A stretch of 64,000 bases of DNA. Origin: Pseudovibrio japonicus. Its GTDB lineage: Bacteria > Pseudomonadota > Alphaproteobacteria > Rhizobiales > Stappiaceae. The stretch spans positions 248,001 to 312,000 of the forward strand of contig NZ_BMXE01000005.1 of assembly GCF_014651595.1 (NCBI RefSeq), read 5' to 3'. The notes beneath the pieces were generated by a model that did no database searches, was not told where the DNA came from, and worked only from the letters and a program-made list of their open reading frames with translations. This document shows positions 16,772 to 27,096 of the stretch, piece by piece. Positions within the stretch are counted from its first letter, which is position 1, and every line of letters starts with the position of its first letter. Position numbers and translations under genes: made by a program.

Positions 16772-18697
16772 ATGAACACCAATTTCCGGAATTTTGCCCT
16801 CTGGGTGATTATCGGTCTGTTGCTGATAGCGCTGTTCCAGCTCTTTCAGAATCCGACCTCACGAAGCAATACGAATGAGATTGCCTATTCTCAGTTCATC
16901 AATCAGGCTGAGCAGGGTGATATCCGTGAGGTCACGATTCAAGAGCAAGAGATCACCGGCAAGTACAGCAATGGCGGTACGTTCCAGACTTATGCGCCTA
17001 GCGATGCTGAATATGTAAATGTGTTGCAGGACAAAGGTGTTCTGATCAACGCGAAACCACCTGCTGATAATTTCTCCTTGCTGGGCGCGCTGATCTCATG
17101 GCTGCCTATGCTGTTGATCCTCGGTATCTGGATCTTTGTGATGCGTCAGATGCAGGGTTCTGGTGGTAAAGCAATGGGCTTTGGTAAGTCTAAAGCTAAA
17201 CTGCTGAACGAAGCTTCTGGCCGTGTGACTTTCGAAGATGTTGCCGGTATTGATGAAGCGAAGGAAGACCTTCAGGAGATTGTTGAGTTCCTGCGTGACC
17301 CGCAGAAGTTCCAGCGTCTTGGTGGTCGTATTCCTCGCGGCGTGCTGCTTGTTGGTCCTCCAGGTACTGGTAAGACCCTGACCGCCCGTGCGGTGGCTGG
17401 TGAGGCGAACGTACCGTTCTTCACCATTTCCGGTTCTGACTTCGTTGAAATGTTTGTTGGTGTTGGTGCATCGCGTGTTCGTGACATGTTTGAACAGGCG
17501 AAGAAGAACTCCCCATGCATTATCTTCATCGATGAGATCGATGCCGTTGGCCGTCATCGTGGTGCAGGCCTTGGCGGTGGTAACGATGAACGCGAACAGA
17601 CCCTTAACCAGCTCCTTGTTGAGATGGATGGCTTTGAAGCCAATGAGGGTGTGATCATAATCGCGGCAACCAACCGTCCTGACGTTCTTGACCCAGCGCT
17701 TCTGCGTCCGGGCCGCTTTGACCGTCAGATCGTTGTGCCAAATCCGGATGTGATGGGCCGTGAGAAGATCCTCAAAGTCCACATGCGCAAAGTGCCTCTG
17801 GCTCCGGATGTGAATGTGCATACGCTTGCTCGTGGTACTCCGGGCTTCTCCGGTGCTGACCTGATGAACCTTGTGAACGAAGCTGCGCTTCTTGCTGCAC
17901 GCCGCTCCAAGCGTCTGGTCACCATGGCTGAGTTTGAAGATGCAAAAGACAAGGTGATGATGGGTGCGGAGCGTCGTACGCTGGTCATGACCGAAGAAGA
18001 GAAGAAGCTGACTGCTTATCACGAAGCTGGCCACGCGTTGGTTGCGATGCATATGCCTGCTTCTGATCCGGTTCACAAAGCAACGATTATCCCTCGTGGT
18101 CGGGCGCTTGGTATGGTGATGCGTTTGCCTGAGAAGGATCAGGTTTCTCTGACCCGTGCGAAGTGTAAAGCTGACCTTGCTGTTGCCATGGGTGGTCGTG
18201 TGGCTGAAGAAATGATCTTCGGCTACGAGAAAGTGACCTCTGGTGCATCTGGTGACATCCAAATGGCGACCAAGCTTGCAAAAGCGATGGCTACCCAGTT
18301 TGGTATGTCTGATAAGCTTGGCCCGCTGCTGTATGGCGAAAACCAGGAAGAGGTCTTCCTCGGTCACTCCGTTGCAAAGAGCCAGAACGTGTCTGATGAA
18401 ACTCAGAAGATGGTTGATGCGGAAGTTAAGAGCTTCGTGAACCAGGGTTATGAGACCGCAAACAAGTTGCTGCGTGAACATGAGGATCAATTGCATTTGA
18501 TCGCACAAGGCTTGCTTGAATATGAAACTCTCTCCGGTGACGAAATCCGTAAGATGCTTGACGGTGAGCAACCTGTGCGTGACACGGGTGATGATACGCC
18601 TTCGACACCGCGTTCGACTGGTGTGCCGACCGCTGGCGCTAAAAAGCACGGTGGTGGTGAGTCGTCTGATGGACTTAAGCCACAGCCGCAGAGCTAA
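16772..18697 (+). CDS. ftsH: ATP-dependent zinc metalloprotease FtsH
   Basis: A 641-residue membrane-anchored AAA+ protease that degrades misfolded membrane proteins and, in other proteobacteria, RpoH and LpxC. Two N-terminal membrane helices at ~6-24 and ~103-123 flank a periplasmic domain. Then Walker [14 protein letters not shown] (~195), pore loop [11 protein letters not shown], Walker [16 protein letters not shown], the second region of homology [20 protein letters not shown], and the zinc site HEAGHA (~420). The C-terminus is a Gly/Ser-rich tail. ATG 16772 follows AAAGGGATCGAA. The tilS-ftsH-glmM order is conserved in alphaproteobacteria. Confidence 0.96.
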   Translation: MNTNFRNFALWVIIGLLLIALFQLFQNPTSRSNTNEIAYSQFINQAEQGDIREVTIQEQEITGKYSNGGTFQTYAPSDAEYVNVLQDKGVLINAKPPADNFSLLGALISWLPMLLILGIWIFVMRQMQGSGGKAMGFGKSKAKLLNEASGRVTFEDVAGIDEAKEDLQEIVEFLRDPQKFQRLGGRIPRGVLLVGPPGTGKTLTARAVAGEANVPFFTISGSDFVEMFVGVGASRVRDMFEQAKKNSPCIIFIDEIDAVGRHRGAGLGGGNDEREQTLNQLLVEMDGFEANEGVIIIAATNRPDVLDPALLRPGRFDRQIVVPNPDVMGREKILKVHMRKVPLAPDVNVHTLARGTPGFSGADLMNLVNEAALLAARRSKRLVTMAEFEDAKDKVMMGAERRTLVMTEEEKKLTAYHEAGHALVAMHMPASDPVHKATIIPRGRALGMVMRLPEKDQVSLTRAKCKADLAVAMGGRVAEEMIFGYEKVTSGASGDIQMATKLAKAMATQFGMSDKLGPLLYGENQEEVFLGHSVAKSQNVSDETQKMVDAEVKSFVNQGYETANKLLREHEDQLHLIAQGLLEYETLSGDEIRKMLDGEQPVRDTGDDTPSTPRSTGVPTAGAKKHGGGESSDGLKPQPQS

Positions 18698-18730
18698 TAT
18701 CCAGCCTTTTAGCGGCGCTTAAGAGAATTG

Positions 18731-18760
18731 AAATGCCCGGCTGTTAAGTCGGGCATTTGT
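18731..18760 (+). terminator. Terminator after ftsH
   Basis: AAATGCCCG-(10 nt)-CGGGCATTT stem followed by GTCATTTT; moderate T content. Confidence 0.65.
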
Positions 18761-18949
18761 CATTTTAGTTCAGATGTTTGGATTTCTGTTGGGGTGAGGC
18801 TGGGAGTGCTGTGCCGCGAATTTCGGTTGATCCGTAACAATCAGACACATGATTTGACGGGACCAAATGTGAGCGAAGGTGTATCACGGTTTCAACTAGA
18901 GATATGGAGAGCTGTGCGCTCCGCCTTTGAGAATTCAGGGAAACGATAA

Positions 18950-20299
18950 ATGTCGCAAAAATACTTTGGCACTGATGGGATACGCGGAGCTGCGAACAAG
19001 TGGCCTATGACCGCCGAAGTGGCGCTTAAAGTTGGGATGGCAGCAGGTGTGGTTTTCCGGCGTGGAAAGTATCGACACCGGGTGGTAATCGGTAAGGATA
19101 CGCGTCTTTCCGGTTATATGATTGAGAATGCTCTGGTGGCTGGTTTTACAGCTATGGGAATGGATGTGTTCTTACTCGGCCCGACGCCGACACCAGCCGT
19201 TGCAATGCTGACACGATCTATGCGGGCTGATATTGGTGTGATGATTTCGGCAAGTCACAACCCGTTCCAGGATAATGGCATCAAGTTCTTTGGCCCCGAT
19301 GGCTATAAGCTTTCCGATGAAGTCGAGCTGGAAATTGAGCGCCTGATCGACAGTGATATGAGTGCGAACCTGTCGCCCCCTGATGCGATTGGCCGCGCGA
19401 CGCGCATTGATAGTACCCGTGACCGCTACATTGAATTTGCTAAACATTCTTTGCCTCGTCACCTTTCGCTGGAAGGCATGCGGATTGTGATCGACTGTGC
19501 GCATGGCGCTGCGTACAAGGTTGCCCCCGAGATTCTTTGGGAGCTTGGTGCCGAAGTGTTCCCGATGGGTGTGGAGCCTAATGGTATCAACATTAATAGC
19601 GGGTGTGGGTCTACCAAACCCGAGAAGCTTGCGCGGAAAGTTCACGAAGTGCGTGCGGATATCGGTATCGCACTGGATGGGGATGCGGACCGCGTGATCA
19701 TCGTGGACGAGAACAGCAAGGTGGTCGATGGCGATCAGCTTATGGCAGTGATCGCTGAGTTCTGGAAAGATGAGGGCCGCCTCTCTGCACCGGGCATTGT
19801 GGCTACTGTGATGTCAAACCTGGGTTTGGAACGTTATCTGAAGAGCCTCGGACTTGCTCTCGAACGTACCAAGGTTGGCGACCGCTATGTTGTTGAGCGT
19901 ATGCGGGAAGGCGGCTTCAATGTGGGTGGTGAGCAGTCCGGGCACATTGTTATGTCTGACTTCGGTACAACGGGTGATGGCCTCGTTGCAGCGCTGCAGA
20001 TTCTCGCGTGTGTGACGAAGATGAAAAAACCGGTGTCAGAGGTGTGTAATCGGTTCGTTCCTGTGCCTCAGGTGCTTAAGAATGTGCGTTACGAGAGCGG
20101 AGAACCGCTCGCGGACAAGGCGGTTAAGGCGGCGATCAAGGCTGGTGAGGAAAAACTTGCTGATCAGGGGCGCCTTGTTATCCGCGCCTCCGGTACCGAG
20201 CCGCTCATTCGTGTGATGGGCGAGGCGGATGATGCACGGCTTCTGAATAAGGTTGTCGACAGTATCGTTGATGCCGTCCAGAAGGCGGCAGCCAATTAA
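18950..20299 (+). CDS. glmM: Phosphoglucosamine mutase GlmM
   Basis: A 449-residue enzyme interconverting glucosamine-6-phosphate and glucosamine-1-phosphate for peptidoglycan and LPS precursors. The N-terminus [18 protein letters not shown], phosphoserine loop [18 protein letters not shown] (Ser ~102), metal loop [13 protein letters not shown], sugar-binding GGEQSGHIV and phosphate-binding [14 protein letters not shown] are all present. The ATG is preceded by CAGGGAAACGATAA. Ends before a strong terminator. Confidence 0.96.
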   Translation: MSQKYFGTDGIRGAANKWPMTAEVALKVGMAAGVVFRRGKYRHRVVIGKDTRLSGYMIENALVAGFTAMGMDVFLLGPTPTPAVAMLTRSMRADIGVMISASHNPFQDNGIKFFGPDGYKLSDEVELEIERLIDSDMSANLSPPDAIGRATRIDSTRDRYIEFAKHSLPRHLSLEGMRIVIDCAHGAAYKVAPEILWELGAEVFPMGVEPNGININSGCGSTKPEKLARKVHEVRADIGIALDGDADRVIIVDENSKVVDGDQLMAVIAEFWKDEGRLSAPGIVATVMSNLGLERYLKSLGLALERTKVGDRYVVERMREGGFNVGGEQSGHIVMSDFGTTGDGLVAALQILACVTKMKKPVSEVCNRFVPVPQVLKNVRYESGEPLADKAVKAAIKAGEEKLADQGRLVIRASGTEPLIRVMGEADDARLLNKVVDSIVDAVQKAAAN

Positions 20300-20327
20300 C
20301 TGAAATTATTGAACTTTATAGAGTAAG

Positions 20328-20358
20328 AAGGCAAGCATGTGCACATGCTTGCCTTTTT
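20328..20358 (+). terminator. Rho-independent terminator after glmM
   Basis: A perfect palindromic stem from AAGGCAAGC to GCTTGCCTT (28 nt) centred on TGCA, followed by TTTT. Confidence 0.85.
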
Positions 20359-20566
20359 TGGTTTGTAATCTGCGAGATGCATAAGTAAACGTAAGTTAAC
20401 TATTGGTGGTTTGCTATTTGCGTGCCGTTAGTTATTTGTTAGTAATAAATATTAGGGTTAAAAATACTAGTTAATTTATAGGTAATTCTTTCCCTGTAAA
20501 AAATGCTTAGGTTTTATTTAATGGCTACTGTCTTGCTGGGCGGGTGCCGTTTGAGAGGACATAAGC

Positions 20567-21376
20567 ATGAAGTATTTTAGTAATTTGCTGTCTTTGACCG
20601 CAGCTGCGGTGGTTTCGTCTACAGTTGCTTATGCGGCCGATCTTCCTGCACCTGTTTTCGTGGAAGAGCCGGAGCTGCCACAAGTGGAAATCGGCGGTGG
20701 CTGGTACCTGCGTGGAGATATTGGGTACAAGATCTATAAAAGTCCGAAGACAAACTTTGCCAGCATTAACTTCAAGGATGAAGAGCTTGATCCAACTGGT
20801 GTGGTTGGTGTCGGTGTTGGTTACCGTGTAAATGATTTTCTCCGCACGGATGTCACGCTGGATTACGAATGGGATTCGGATTTTACCGGGCATGTTGACT
20901 GTCCAGGGTTGTGCGACAGTTCCTCCGGTCGCTCTGATGAATTTGCTACGTTGGATGTGTGGACAGTTCTTTGGAATGCTTATGCTGATCTGGGCTACTA
21001 CAATGGCTTTACCCCTTATGTGGGGGCAGGCATTGGTGCATCTTATGTGAATGTGAAGAATGTACGCGCGACCAACGCCGACGGGCGCCGTGTCGAGTAT
21101 CCGAAAGGACACAACTGGAATTTATCCTGGGCACTCATGGCAGGTACGTCCTACGAGATTGACGAGAACTGGAAGATTGATGCTGGTTATCGTTATCTCC
21201 ATATCGGAGAAGTTCAAACCAAGTCATTTGACAGCTCTGGCTACGTGACTGGGATTAAGTACGACAAACTTGCAGCACATGAAGTCCGTGTGGGTCTACG
21301 TTACGAATTTGGTGGCTCTGCGGACGGCGGCTACAGTGATGTTGGGTACGACGATACGCTCGTTACAAAATACTAG
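20567..21376 (+). CDS. Outer-membrane beta-barrel protein (Omp25/Omp31-like)
   Basis: A 269-residue protein with a signal peptide cut after AYAADLPAP, the same ADLP start as alphaproteobacterial Omp25/RopB-type barrels. The mature part alternates hydrophobic and polar residues with many aromatic strand ends (GGWYLRGDIGYKIYK, NAYADLGYYNGFTPYVGAG, KIDAGYRYLHIGEVQ, AHEVRVGLRYEFGG), consistent with an eight-stranded barrel. One cysteine pair (DCPGLC) lies in a predicted surface loop. The final residue is Tyr rather than the usual terminal Phe, with ...RYEFGG followed by a 20-residue tail. Monocistronic between two terminators, with a long AT-rich upstream region. Confidence 0.82.
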   Translation: MKYFSNLLSLTAAAVVSSTVAYAADLPAPVFVEEPELPQVEIGGGWYLRGDIGYKIYKSPKTNFASINFKDEELDPTGVVGVGVGYRVNDFLRTDVTLDYEWDSDFTGHVDCPGLCDSSSGRSDEFATLDVWTVLWNAYADLGYYNGFTPYVGAGIGASYVNVKNVRATNADGRRVEYPKGHNWNLSWALMAGTSYEIDENWKIDAGYRYLHIGEVQTKSFDSSGYVTGIKYDKLAAHEVRVGLRYEFGGSADGGYSDVGYDDTLVTKY

Positions 21377-21424
21377 GTCACATACTGGAGCGCCTCCAGT
21401 TTAAGCGTTGACCGTACGACTTGA

Positions 21425-21454
21425 GAGCCTGTTCTGTAACAGGCTCTTTTTTTT
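21425..21454 (+). terminator. Rho-independent terminator after the barrel gene
   Basis: GAGCCTGTT-CTGT-AACAGGCTC stem with an eight-T tail. Confidence 0.88.
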
Positions 21455-21563
21455 GCGCAAACCAGATTGAAATATTGGTTATCCACCGAGCCACACGGCG
21501 AATATTTCTAACTGTACGTTGCGTTTTATCGGTTGATTGTTGCTTTGCAAAAAAACATTTGTT

Positions 21564-21640
21564 GACGGGATAAGGTGTTTCGCTTAGACCCGTCGGCGGG
21601 ACACCCCTCCCCAACGAGGGGCGCCTATCTGAGAGGGTAG
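21564..21640 (+). promoter_or_regulatory. serC leader RNA element
   Basis: Just before serC two hairpins are stacked: GACGGG (21564-21569) pairs with CCCGTC (21589-21594), and directly after it GGCG...CCCCTC (21595-21609) pairs with GAGGGG...CGCC (21616-21625). The position, size and hairpin style fit the serC RNA motif described in alphaproteobacteria upstream of serC-serA. No ligand is known for that motif, and the assignment is from memory rather than a covariance search. Confidence 0.65.
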
Positions 21641-21645
21641 TCATA

Positions 21646-22818
21646 ATGACAGATACGAAGATGCCGGCCACAAAACCGGCAAACCCGAACTTTTCTTCGG
21701 GTCCATGTGCCAAGCGTCCGGGCTGGACACCTGCAGTACTAACAGGTGCGCCTCTTGGCAGATCTCACCGTGCAAAAATTGGTAAGGCGAAGCTGAAAGA
21801 AGCTATCGAGTTGACGCGTGAAGTCCTCGAAGTGCCTGCTGATTACAAAATCGGAATTGTTCCTGCATCTGATACCGGTGCCGTTGAAATGGCACTCTGG
21901 TCGCTGCTTGGTGCGCGCCCAGTGGATATGGTTGCGTGGGAAAGCTTTGGTTCCGGCTGGGTTAGCGATGTTATGAAGCAGCTCAAACTTGCGGATGCCC
22001 GTAAGATTGAAGCTGGTTATGGCGAACTGCCGGACCTGAATTCCATCAATTTTGACCACGACGTGGTCTTCACTTGGAACGGCACCACCTCAGGTGTTCG
22101 CGTTCCAAATGGTGATTTCATTCCAGCTGACCGTAAAGGTCTGACCATCAGTGATGCGACTTCTGCTGCTTTTGCGCAGGAGCTGGAATTCGACAAGCTG
22201 GATGTGGTGACTTTCTCCTGGCAGAAAGTGTTGGGCGGTGAAGCTGCTCACGGCATTCTGATCCTGTCTCCACGTGCTGTTGAGCGTCTTGAGAGCTACA
22301 CACCTGCGTGGCCTCTCCCGAAGATCTTCCGCCTGACCAAAGGCGGAAAGCTGATTGACGGTATCTTTGAAGGTGCCACCATCAACACACCGAGCATGCT
22401 TTGCGTTGAAGATTATCTGGATGCTTTGGGTTGGGCCAAAGAGCTGGGTGGTCTGAAAGCACTTATCGCTCGCGCCGATGCCAACACTGCTGCGATCACC
22501 GACTGGGTTCAAAATACCGATTGGGTAGATTTCCTCGCAGTCGATCCGGCAACCCGTTCCAACACTTCTGTTTGCCTGAAGATTGTTGATCCGGAGATCA
22601 CGAAGCTTGATGAAGGTGCACAAGCTGCCTTCGCAAAAGCAATCGTGGGCCTGCTGGACAAGCAAGAAGTGGCATTTGATATTGGTGCGTACCGTGATGC
22701 GCCGTCCGGTCTTCGGATCTGGTGTGGGGCGACGGTTGAAACGGCCAATGTGGAAGCGCTAATTCCTTGGTTGGATTATGCTTTTGCCGCTGAAAAAGCG
22801 AAGCTGGTTTCTGCTTAA
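21646..22818 (+). CDS. serC: Phosphoserine aminotransferase SerC
   Basis: A 390-residue PLP enzyme making 3-phosphoserine from 3-phosphohydroxypyruvate, the second step of serine synthesis. [15 protein letters not shown] is the alphaproteobacterial-type N-terminus; the PLP lysine is in [16 protein letters not shown] (Lys ~194), with [12 protein letters not shown] upstream. Such longer SerC proteins form a distinct subfamily (TIGR01365 type). Preceded by the leader RNA and a GAGAGGGTAG ribosome binding site; serA follows 128 bp later, likely in the same transcript. Confidence 0.94.
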   Translation: MTDTKMPATKPANPNFSSGPCAKRPGWTPAVLTGAPLGRSHRAKIGKAKLKEAIELTREVLEVPADYKIGIVPASDTGAVEMALWSLLGARPVDMVAWESFGSGWVSDVMKQLKLADARKIEAGYGELPDLNSINFDHDVVFTWNGTTSGVRVPNGDFIPADRKGLTISDATSAAFAQELEFDKLDVVTFSWQKVLGGEAAHGILILSPRAVERLESYTPAWPLPKIFRLTKGGKLIDGIFEGATINTPSMLCVEDYLDALGWAKELGGLKALIARADANTAAITDWVQNTDWVDFLAVDPATRSNTSVCLKIVDPEITKLDEGAQAAFAKAIVGLLDKQEVAFDIGAYRDAPSGLRIWCGATVETANVEALIPWLDYAFAAEKAKLVSA

Positions 22819-22946
22819 ACCTCCTTTTCCAAGTGAGAAAATTCCGGTCGCCTCGTGTGACCGGTTAACCTGACGCAAGAAGTGTATCTGGCGCCCCTAA
22901 AAAAGAGAATGGGCGGGTACCTTCGTTGACTTGAAAGGTTAGCCCG

Positions 22947-24545
22947 ATGGCTCCTAAAGTTCTTATTTCCGACAAGCTCTCCGAAAAAGCAGTTCAGATT
23001 TTTAAAGATCGCGGCTGCGACGTAGATTTCCTGCCTGACGTTGGCAAGGACAAAGAGAAGCTGGAAGAAATCATCGGCCAATACGATGGTCTGGCGATCC
23101 GCTCTGCGACCAAGGCAACCGAGAAGATTATCAAAGCAGCGACCAACCTTAAGGTTATTGGCCGCGCTGGTATCGGTGTCGATAACGTTGATATTCCGGC
23201 GGCAACTGCCAAAGGTGTCGTTGTCATGAACACCCCGTTCGGCAATGCGATCACCACGGCGGAACATGCCATTGCAATGATGTTTGCAGTGACTCGTCAG
23301 ATCCCTGCTGCGGATGTGTCTACGCAGGCTGGTAAGTGGGAGAAGTCCCGCTTTATGGGTAACGAAGTCACCTCCAAGACATTGGGTCTGATCGGCTGCG
23401 GTAACATCGGTTCTATTGTAGCTGACCGCGCAATTGGCCTAAAAATGAAGGTGCTTGCGTTCGACCCGTTCCTGTCTCCAGAACGTGCGATTGATCTAGG
23501 CGTTGAGAAGGTTGAGCTGGAGGACCTGTTCAAGCGCGCGGACTTCATTACTCTGCATACGCCACTGACCGACCGTACCCGCAACATCGTTGATGCAGAC
23601 GCAATCGCGATGATGAAGGACGGTGTTTACCTCATCAACTGTGCCCGCGGTGGTTTGGTTGACGAAACTGCTCTGCGCGCTGCGCTTGACAGCGGCAAGG
23701 TTGCAGGTGCTGCGGTAGACGTGTTTGCCGAAGAGCCAGCAAAAGAGAACGTTCTGTTTGGTGCACCAAATCTTGTTTGTACACCGCACCTTGGTGCGTC
23801 GACCTCTGAAGCTCAGGAAAACGTTGCGCTTCAGGTGGCTGAGCAGATGTCCGATTATCTGGTCAACGGCGCAGTCACCAACGCATTGAACATGCCATCG
23901 ATCTCCGCAGAAGAGGCGCCTCGTCTTGCTCCGTTTGTGAAGCTGGCTGAACAGCTTGGCTCCTTTGCAGGTCAGGCGACAGAGACTGGCATCAAGGGTA
24001 TTCGTATTGAATACGAAGGTGATGTTGCCGAGATGAACGTGAAGGCGATGACCGCCGCTGCGCTCACCGGTGTTCTGCGTCCTTTGCTACAGACCGTGAA
24101 CATGGTCTCTGCTCCTGAAGTTGCGAAAGAGCGTGGCATTGTCATTGAAGATGTTCGCCGTGAGCAGCATGGTGCTTATGAAAACTACATCCGCCTGACT
24201 GTTATCACCGAGCGTCAGGAACGTTCTGTTGCTGGTACTGTCTTTGGTGACCAGAAGCCACGTATCATTCAGATCAAGGGCATCAACATGGAAGCCGAGC
24301 TTGGTGAGAACATGCTCTATGTGACCAACCAGGATAAGCCGGGCTTCATCGGTCAGCTGGGTTCCATCCTTGGTGATGCGCAGATCAATATTGCGACGTT
24401 TAACCTTGGCCGTAAGGTTGAGGGCGAGGAGGCGATCTGTCTCGTTGAGATTGATGGCGAGATCTCCGAGGAGAGCGTGAACGAGATCGCTGCGATTGAG
24501 CAGGTGAAACAGGCGAAGCTTCTGCACTTCCCTCAGCAGGGCTAA
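22947..24545 (+). CDS. serA: D-3-phosphoglycerate dehydrogenase SerA
   Basis: A 532-residue NAD-dependent dehydrogenase catalysing the first step of serine synthesis. N-terminal substrate domain (MAPKVLISDKLSEKAVQIF), Rossmann motif GLIGCGNIGSIVADRA (~145-160), catalytic Arg/Glu/His in NCARGGLVDE, FAEEP and CTPHLGASTSEAQ, an intervening domain at ~320-450, and a C-terminal ACT domain (VTNQDKPGFIGQLGSILGD) that in other SerA proteins binds serine for feedback inhibition. It forms the serC-serA operon with the preceding gene and ends at a terminator. Confidence 0.96.
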   Translation: MAPKVLISDKLSEKAVQIFKDRGCDVDFLPDVGKDKEKLEEIIGQYDGLAIRSATKATEKIIKAATNLKVIGRAGIGVDNVDIPAATAKGVVVMNTPFGNAITTAEHAIAMMFAVTRQIPAADVSTQAGKWEKSRFMGNEVTSKTLGLIGCGNIGSIVADRAIGLKMKVLAFDPFLSPERAIDLGVEKVELEDLFKRADFITLHTPLTDRTRNIVDADAIAMMKDGVYLINCARGGLVDETALRAALDSGKVAGAAVDVFAEEPAKENVLFGAPNLVCTPHLGASTSEAQENVALQVAEQMSDYLVNGAVTNALNMPSISAEEAPRLAPFVKLAEQLGSFAGQATETGIKGIRIEYEGDVAEMNVKAMTAAALTGVLRPLLQTVNMVSAPEVAKERGIVIEDVRREQHGAYENYIRLTVITERQERSVAGTVFGDQKPRIIQIKGINMEAELGENMLYVTNQDKPGFIGQLGSILGDAQINIATFNLGRKVEGEEAICLVEIDGEISEESVNEIAAIEQVKQAKLLHFPQQG

Positions 24546-24570
24546 GCTATTTAGCGAAAATAGATGAATT

Positions 24571-24602
24571 AAAGGCGGCCTTTGGGCCGCCTTTTCTTTT
24601 TC
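24571..24602 (+). terminator. Rho-independent terminator after serA
   Basis: AAAGGCGGCC-TTT-GGGCCGCCTTTT followed by CTTTTTCCC; a compact GC-rich stem. Confidence 0.88.
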
Positions 24603-24689
24603 CCTAGGTCATATTGCTGACAGAAATTGCTTATGTTTTAGAGGGAAGCCATGATGTGCAGTGATTCCAATTTAAAGTAGAAAGCCATT

Positions 24690-25736
24690 ATGAATATTGA
24701 TTTGCTACGTCGCCTCTGTGAAACCCCAGGCGTCCCTGGGCATGAGCATCGAGTGCGTGATCTTATTCTGAAGGAAATCGAAGGCGTGTTTGACGATGTT
24801 CAAACGGATGCCATGGGTTCCCTCATTTGCCGCCGTGATGCACGCAAACCTTCCCCAAATGGTGAGAAGCCGAAGAAGGTTATGCTGCTTTGTCATATGG
24901 ATGAGATTGGTTTTCTGGTCTCTCATATCACAGACAAGGGGTTCGTTTACGTCCAGCCAGTTGGCGGATTCGATCCACGTAATCTGTTTTCCCGCCGTAT
25001 TCTGGTTTCGACCGATGAAGGCGACCTGAAAGGGGTTATGAACCCAGCAGGCCGGCCTGTTCATATTGCTACGCCGGAAGACCGCAAAAAAATCCCGGAA
25101 GTGACCGAGTTCATTATCGATATGGGCCTTGGTGAAAAGACCAGGGATGTGGTCAAGGTTGGCGACATGGTGACCCTTGATGAGCCACTAATTGAGGTTG
25201 GTGAAAAGGTTGTATCCAAAGCGCTTGATAACCGGGTGGCGTGCTGGCTTGGCATTGAGGCTATGCGGGCTCTGGGGGATGCGGATCATTCCTGCGAGAT
25301 TTATGTTGCCTTTACCAGTCAGGAAGAAGTTGGTTTGCGCGGCGCGAAAACTGCTGCCTATGCCATCAAGCCTGATATCGGATTGGGCATTGATATTACG
25401 CTTGCTTGCGATACGCCGGGTGTTCCTGAACAGGATCAGACAACCGAGCAGGGCAAGGGTTTTGGGCTTCATGTGAAGGACAGTTCTTTCATTGCTGATC
25501 TACAGCTTGTGAAAGATATCGAAGAGCTGGCCAAGTCAGAAAAGATTCCTTATCAGCGCACCATGCTTCGCTCTGGTGGTCAGGACGGAGCTGCGGCACA
25601 GCAGGCTGCAGCTGGCGCAAAGGCTATCGGTATTGTGGTTGGTACACGTTATGTACACACTGTGACCGAGATGATTGATAAGGGCGATCTGATTGCTGCA
25701 CGCGACATTCTGGCAGCCTATCTGAAGCACAACTGA
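24690..25736 (+). CDS. M42-family metallopeptidase (aminopeptidase/deblocking type)
   Basis: A 348-residue cytosolic dimetal aminopeptidase of the M42 family, usually dodecameric. Metal and catalytic motifs: LCHMDEIGFLV (His-x-Asp), KALDNRVACW (Asp), AFTSQEEVGLRGA (catalytic Glu-Glu), GIDITLACDTPG (Asp) and a late VVGTRYVHTVTE (His). N-terminus LLRRLCETPGVPGHEHRVR is typical. It stands alone between terminators after serA; substrate unknown, sometimes annotated as endoglucanase M or FrvX by homology. Confidence 0.88.
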   Translation: MNIDLLRRLCETPGVPGHEHRVRDLILKEIEGVFDDVQTDAMGSLICRRDARKPSPNGEKPKKVMLLCHMDEIGFLVSHITDKGFVYVQPVGGFDPRNLFSRRILVSTDEGDLKGVMNPAGRPVHIATPEDRKKIPEVTEFIIDMGLGEKTRDVVKVGDMVTLDEPLIEVGEKVVSKALDNRVACWLGIEAMRALGDADHSCEIYVAFTSQEEVGLRGAKTAAYAIKPDIGLGIDITLACDTPGVPEQDQTTEQGKGFGLHVKDSSFIADLQLVKDIEELAKSEKIPYQRTMLRSGGQDGAAAQQAAAGAKAIGIVVGTRYVHTVTEMIDKGDLIAARDILAAYLKHN

Positions 25737-25763
25737 TTTCCTCAGTCGTTGCTTGAAAAGTTT

Positions 25764-25806
25764 TGCCTCCAGGCCCCAATCTCAACGGGTCTGGAGGCTT
25801 TTTTGT
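25764..25806 (+). terminator. Terminator after the M42 peptidase gene
   Basis: GCCTCCAG...CTGGAGGC stem with CCCC/GGG extension, followed by six T residues. It may also serve the convergent DMT gene on the other strand. Confidence 0.85.
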
Positions 25807-26735
25807 TAGGCGGGTACCTTTGCTTTGCCTGTCAATCTTTTGGTGAGGCGACCATCAATGAGCAGGAGGGCCGTGAAGATGGCGGCCATGCCGATCCAGT
25901 GATTGGATTCCAATCGTTCATTGAGGAAGATCGCGCCCAGAATGATTGCGCTGACCGGGATGACCAGAGTTACGGAGGCTGCGTTGGTGGCTCCGGCGAG
26001 TTTGAACAGCTGGATGTACAAAATGAAGGCAAAGCCGGTGCATGCGAGTGCGAGAATGAGGACGCTTGCCCATGTAATCGCAGAAGCCTGCATTAGTTGC
26101 TGGGCTGGTGCCACATAGAGGACTGCGGGTATCAGCAGGATTGTGGAGGCTGTGAGCTGGCCGGTTGCTAGTGCGGTAGGTGGCAGCTTGCGCAGGCGCA
26201 TAATGACAAAAGCGCCGAAGGCATAACACAGGGCTGCTCCCAAAACTGCGATTTGTGGCAGGACTTGGCTGCTGGCTCCACTGAGTGCATCTGCGCCAAC
26301 CATGATCGCCACTCCGATAATTCCAATCGTGGCTGCAACGAGCTTGGTTGCGGTCAACTTTTCTTCGTTACTTAGCACCTGCATGACAAGCATCGTGAAG
26401 ATTGGGGTGAAAGCGTTGAGAACGGATGCAAGTCCGGCTGCGATGTATTGCTGGCCCCAGAAGATGAGCGAGAAGGGGACGACGTTATTGATGAAGCCTA
26501 GCAGGAGGAAGCTGCCAATCCACTTTGCCGAAAGCGGGATGGATTGTTTTGTAATGAGCAGGTAACCCCACATGCCCACTGCTGCAATTCCTACCCGAAG
26601 GAAGACGAGAGTGATGGGAGCAATTTCTTCCAGTGCAACTTTAGCAAAAAAGAATGAGCCGCCCCACAGGGTGCCCAGCAGCAAGAGAATAGACCAGCCG
26701 AGCCAGTCAAGTTTTTGTGCATTCATAAAGTACAT
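25806..26735 (-). CDS. DMT-family (EamA) transporter
   Basis: A 309-residue inner-membrane protein with about ten membrane helices arranged as two EamA repeats (first ~15-145, second ~160-295). The first repeat begins ILLLLGTLWGGSFFFAKVAL; the second carries GAALCYAFGAFVIMRL and ends WIGMAAIFTALLLID. EamA proteins export amino acids or small metabolites; the substrate cannot be read here. A start three codons later (MNAQKLDW) is equally possible. It is divergent from purA and convergent with the M42 peptidase gene. A second, distinct DMT gene lies at 50.8 kb. Confidence 0.85.
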   Translation of the reverse strand: MYFMNAQKLDWLGWSILLLLGTLWGGSFFFAKVALEEIAPITLVFLRVGIAAVGMWGYLLITKQSIPLSAKWIGSFLLLGFINNVVPFSLIFWGQQYIAAGLASVLNAFTPIFTMLVMQVLSNEEKLTATKLVAATIGIIGVAIMVGADALSGASSQVLPQIAVLGAALCYAFGAFVIMRLRKLPPTALATGQLTASTILLIPAVLYVAPAQQLMQASAITWASVLILALACTGFAFILYIQLFKLAGATNAASVTLVIPVSAIILGAIFLNERLESNHWIGMAAIFTALLLIDGRLTKRLTGKAKVPA

Positions 26736-27050
26736 TCATCTTGGTGAAATTTCTTGCAGTATGTGCAAAAAAAAATGAGTGATAGGACCTGAACTTAGTA
26801 ATAACACTGGGTCTTGTTCGTGTGCCACCCGTTTTGCGAGAGAAACAATCAACAGAGGTTCACCGCGAGCGCAAAATTTATTGGTCACAGCCCAATTTTG
26901 AAGGAAAAAGGCTCGTATTTGAGGGATTGACAGATTATAAGGCGCTGTAACTGCGCCCCGGCTTTTACGCTGGGGTTTCTTATGTTGTCTCTCACGATTT
27001 GCGTTCTGAGCTGACAAGCCACTTTAAACGGAAAAGCAAATCGTATGACG
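26736..27050. other. Divergent promoter region DMT gene / purA
   Basis: No gene seen. It presumably carries both promoters; the purA-proximal part continues into the leader hairpins listed separately. Confidence 0.4.
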
Positions 27051-27090
27051 GCGTATTTCAGAAATACGCTGGCAGCCGCAGGAGGGCTGA
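27051..27090 (+). promoter_or_regulatory. Tandem hairpins folding the purA ribosome binding site
   Basis: First hairpin GCGTATTT-CAG-AAATACGC (27051-27069, 8-bp stem). Three bases later CAGCC (27073-27077) pairs with GGCTG (27085-27089) around the loop GCAGGAG, so the Shine-Dalgarno AGGAGG (27080-27085) lies mostly in the loop and runs into the stem. The purA ATG is at 27097. The geometry could modulate translation; the function is inference. Confidence 0.5.
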
Positions 27091-27096
27091 AGAATC

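Noticed and set aside
17096-18649. 517-codon open frame antisense to ftsH
   Set aside because: FtsH motifs are complete on the plus strand; the antisense frame is His/Thr-rich and structureless.
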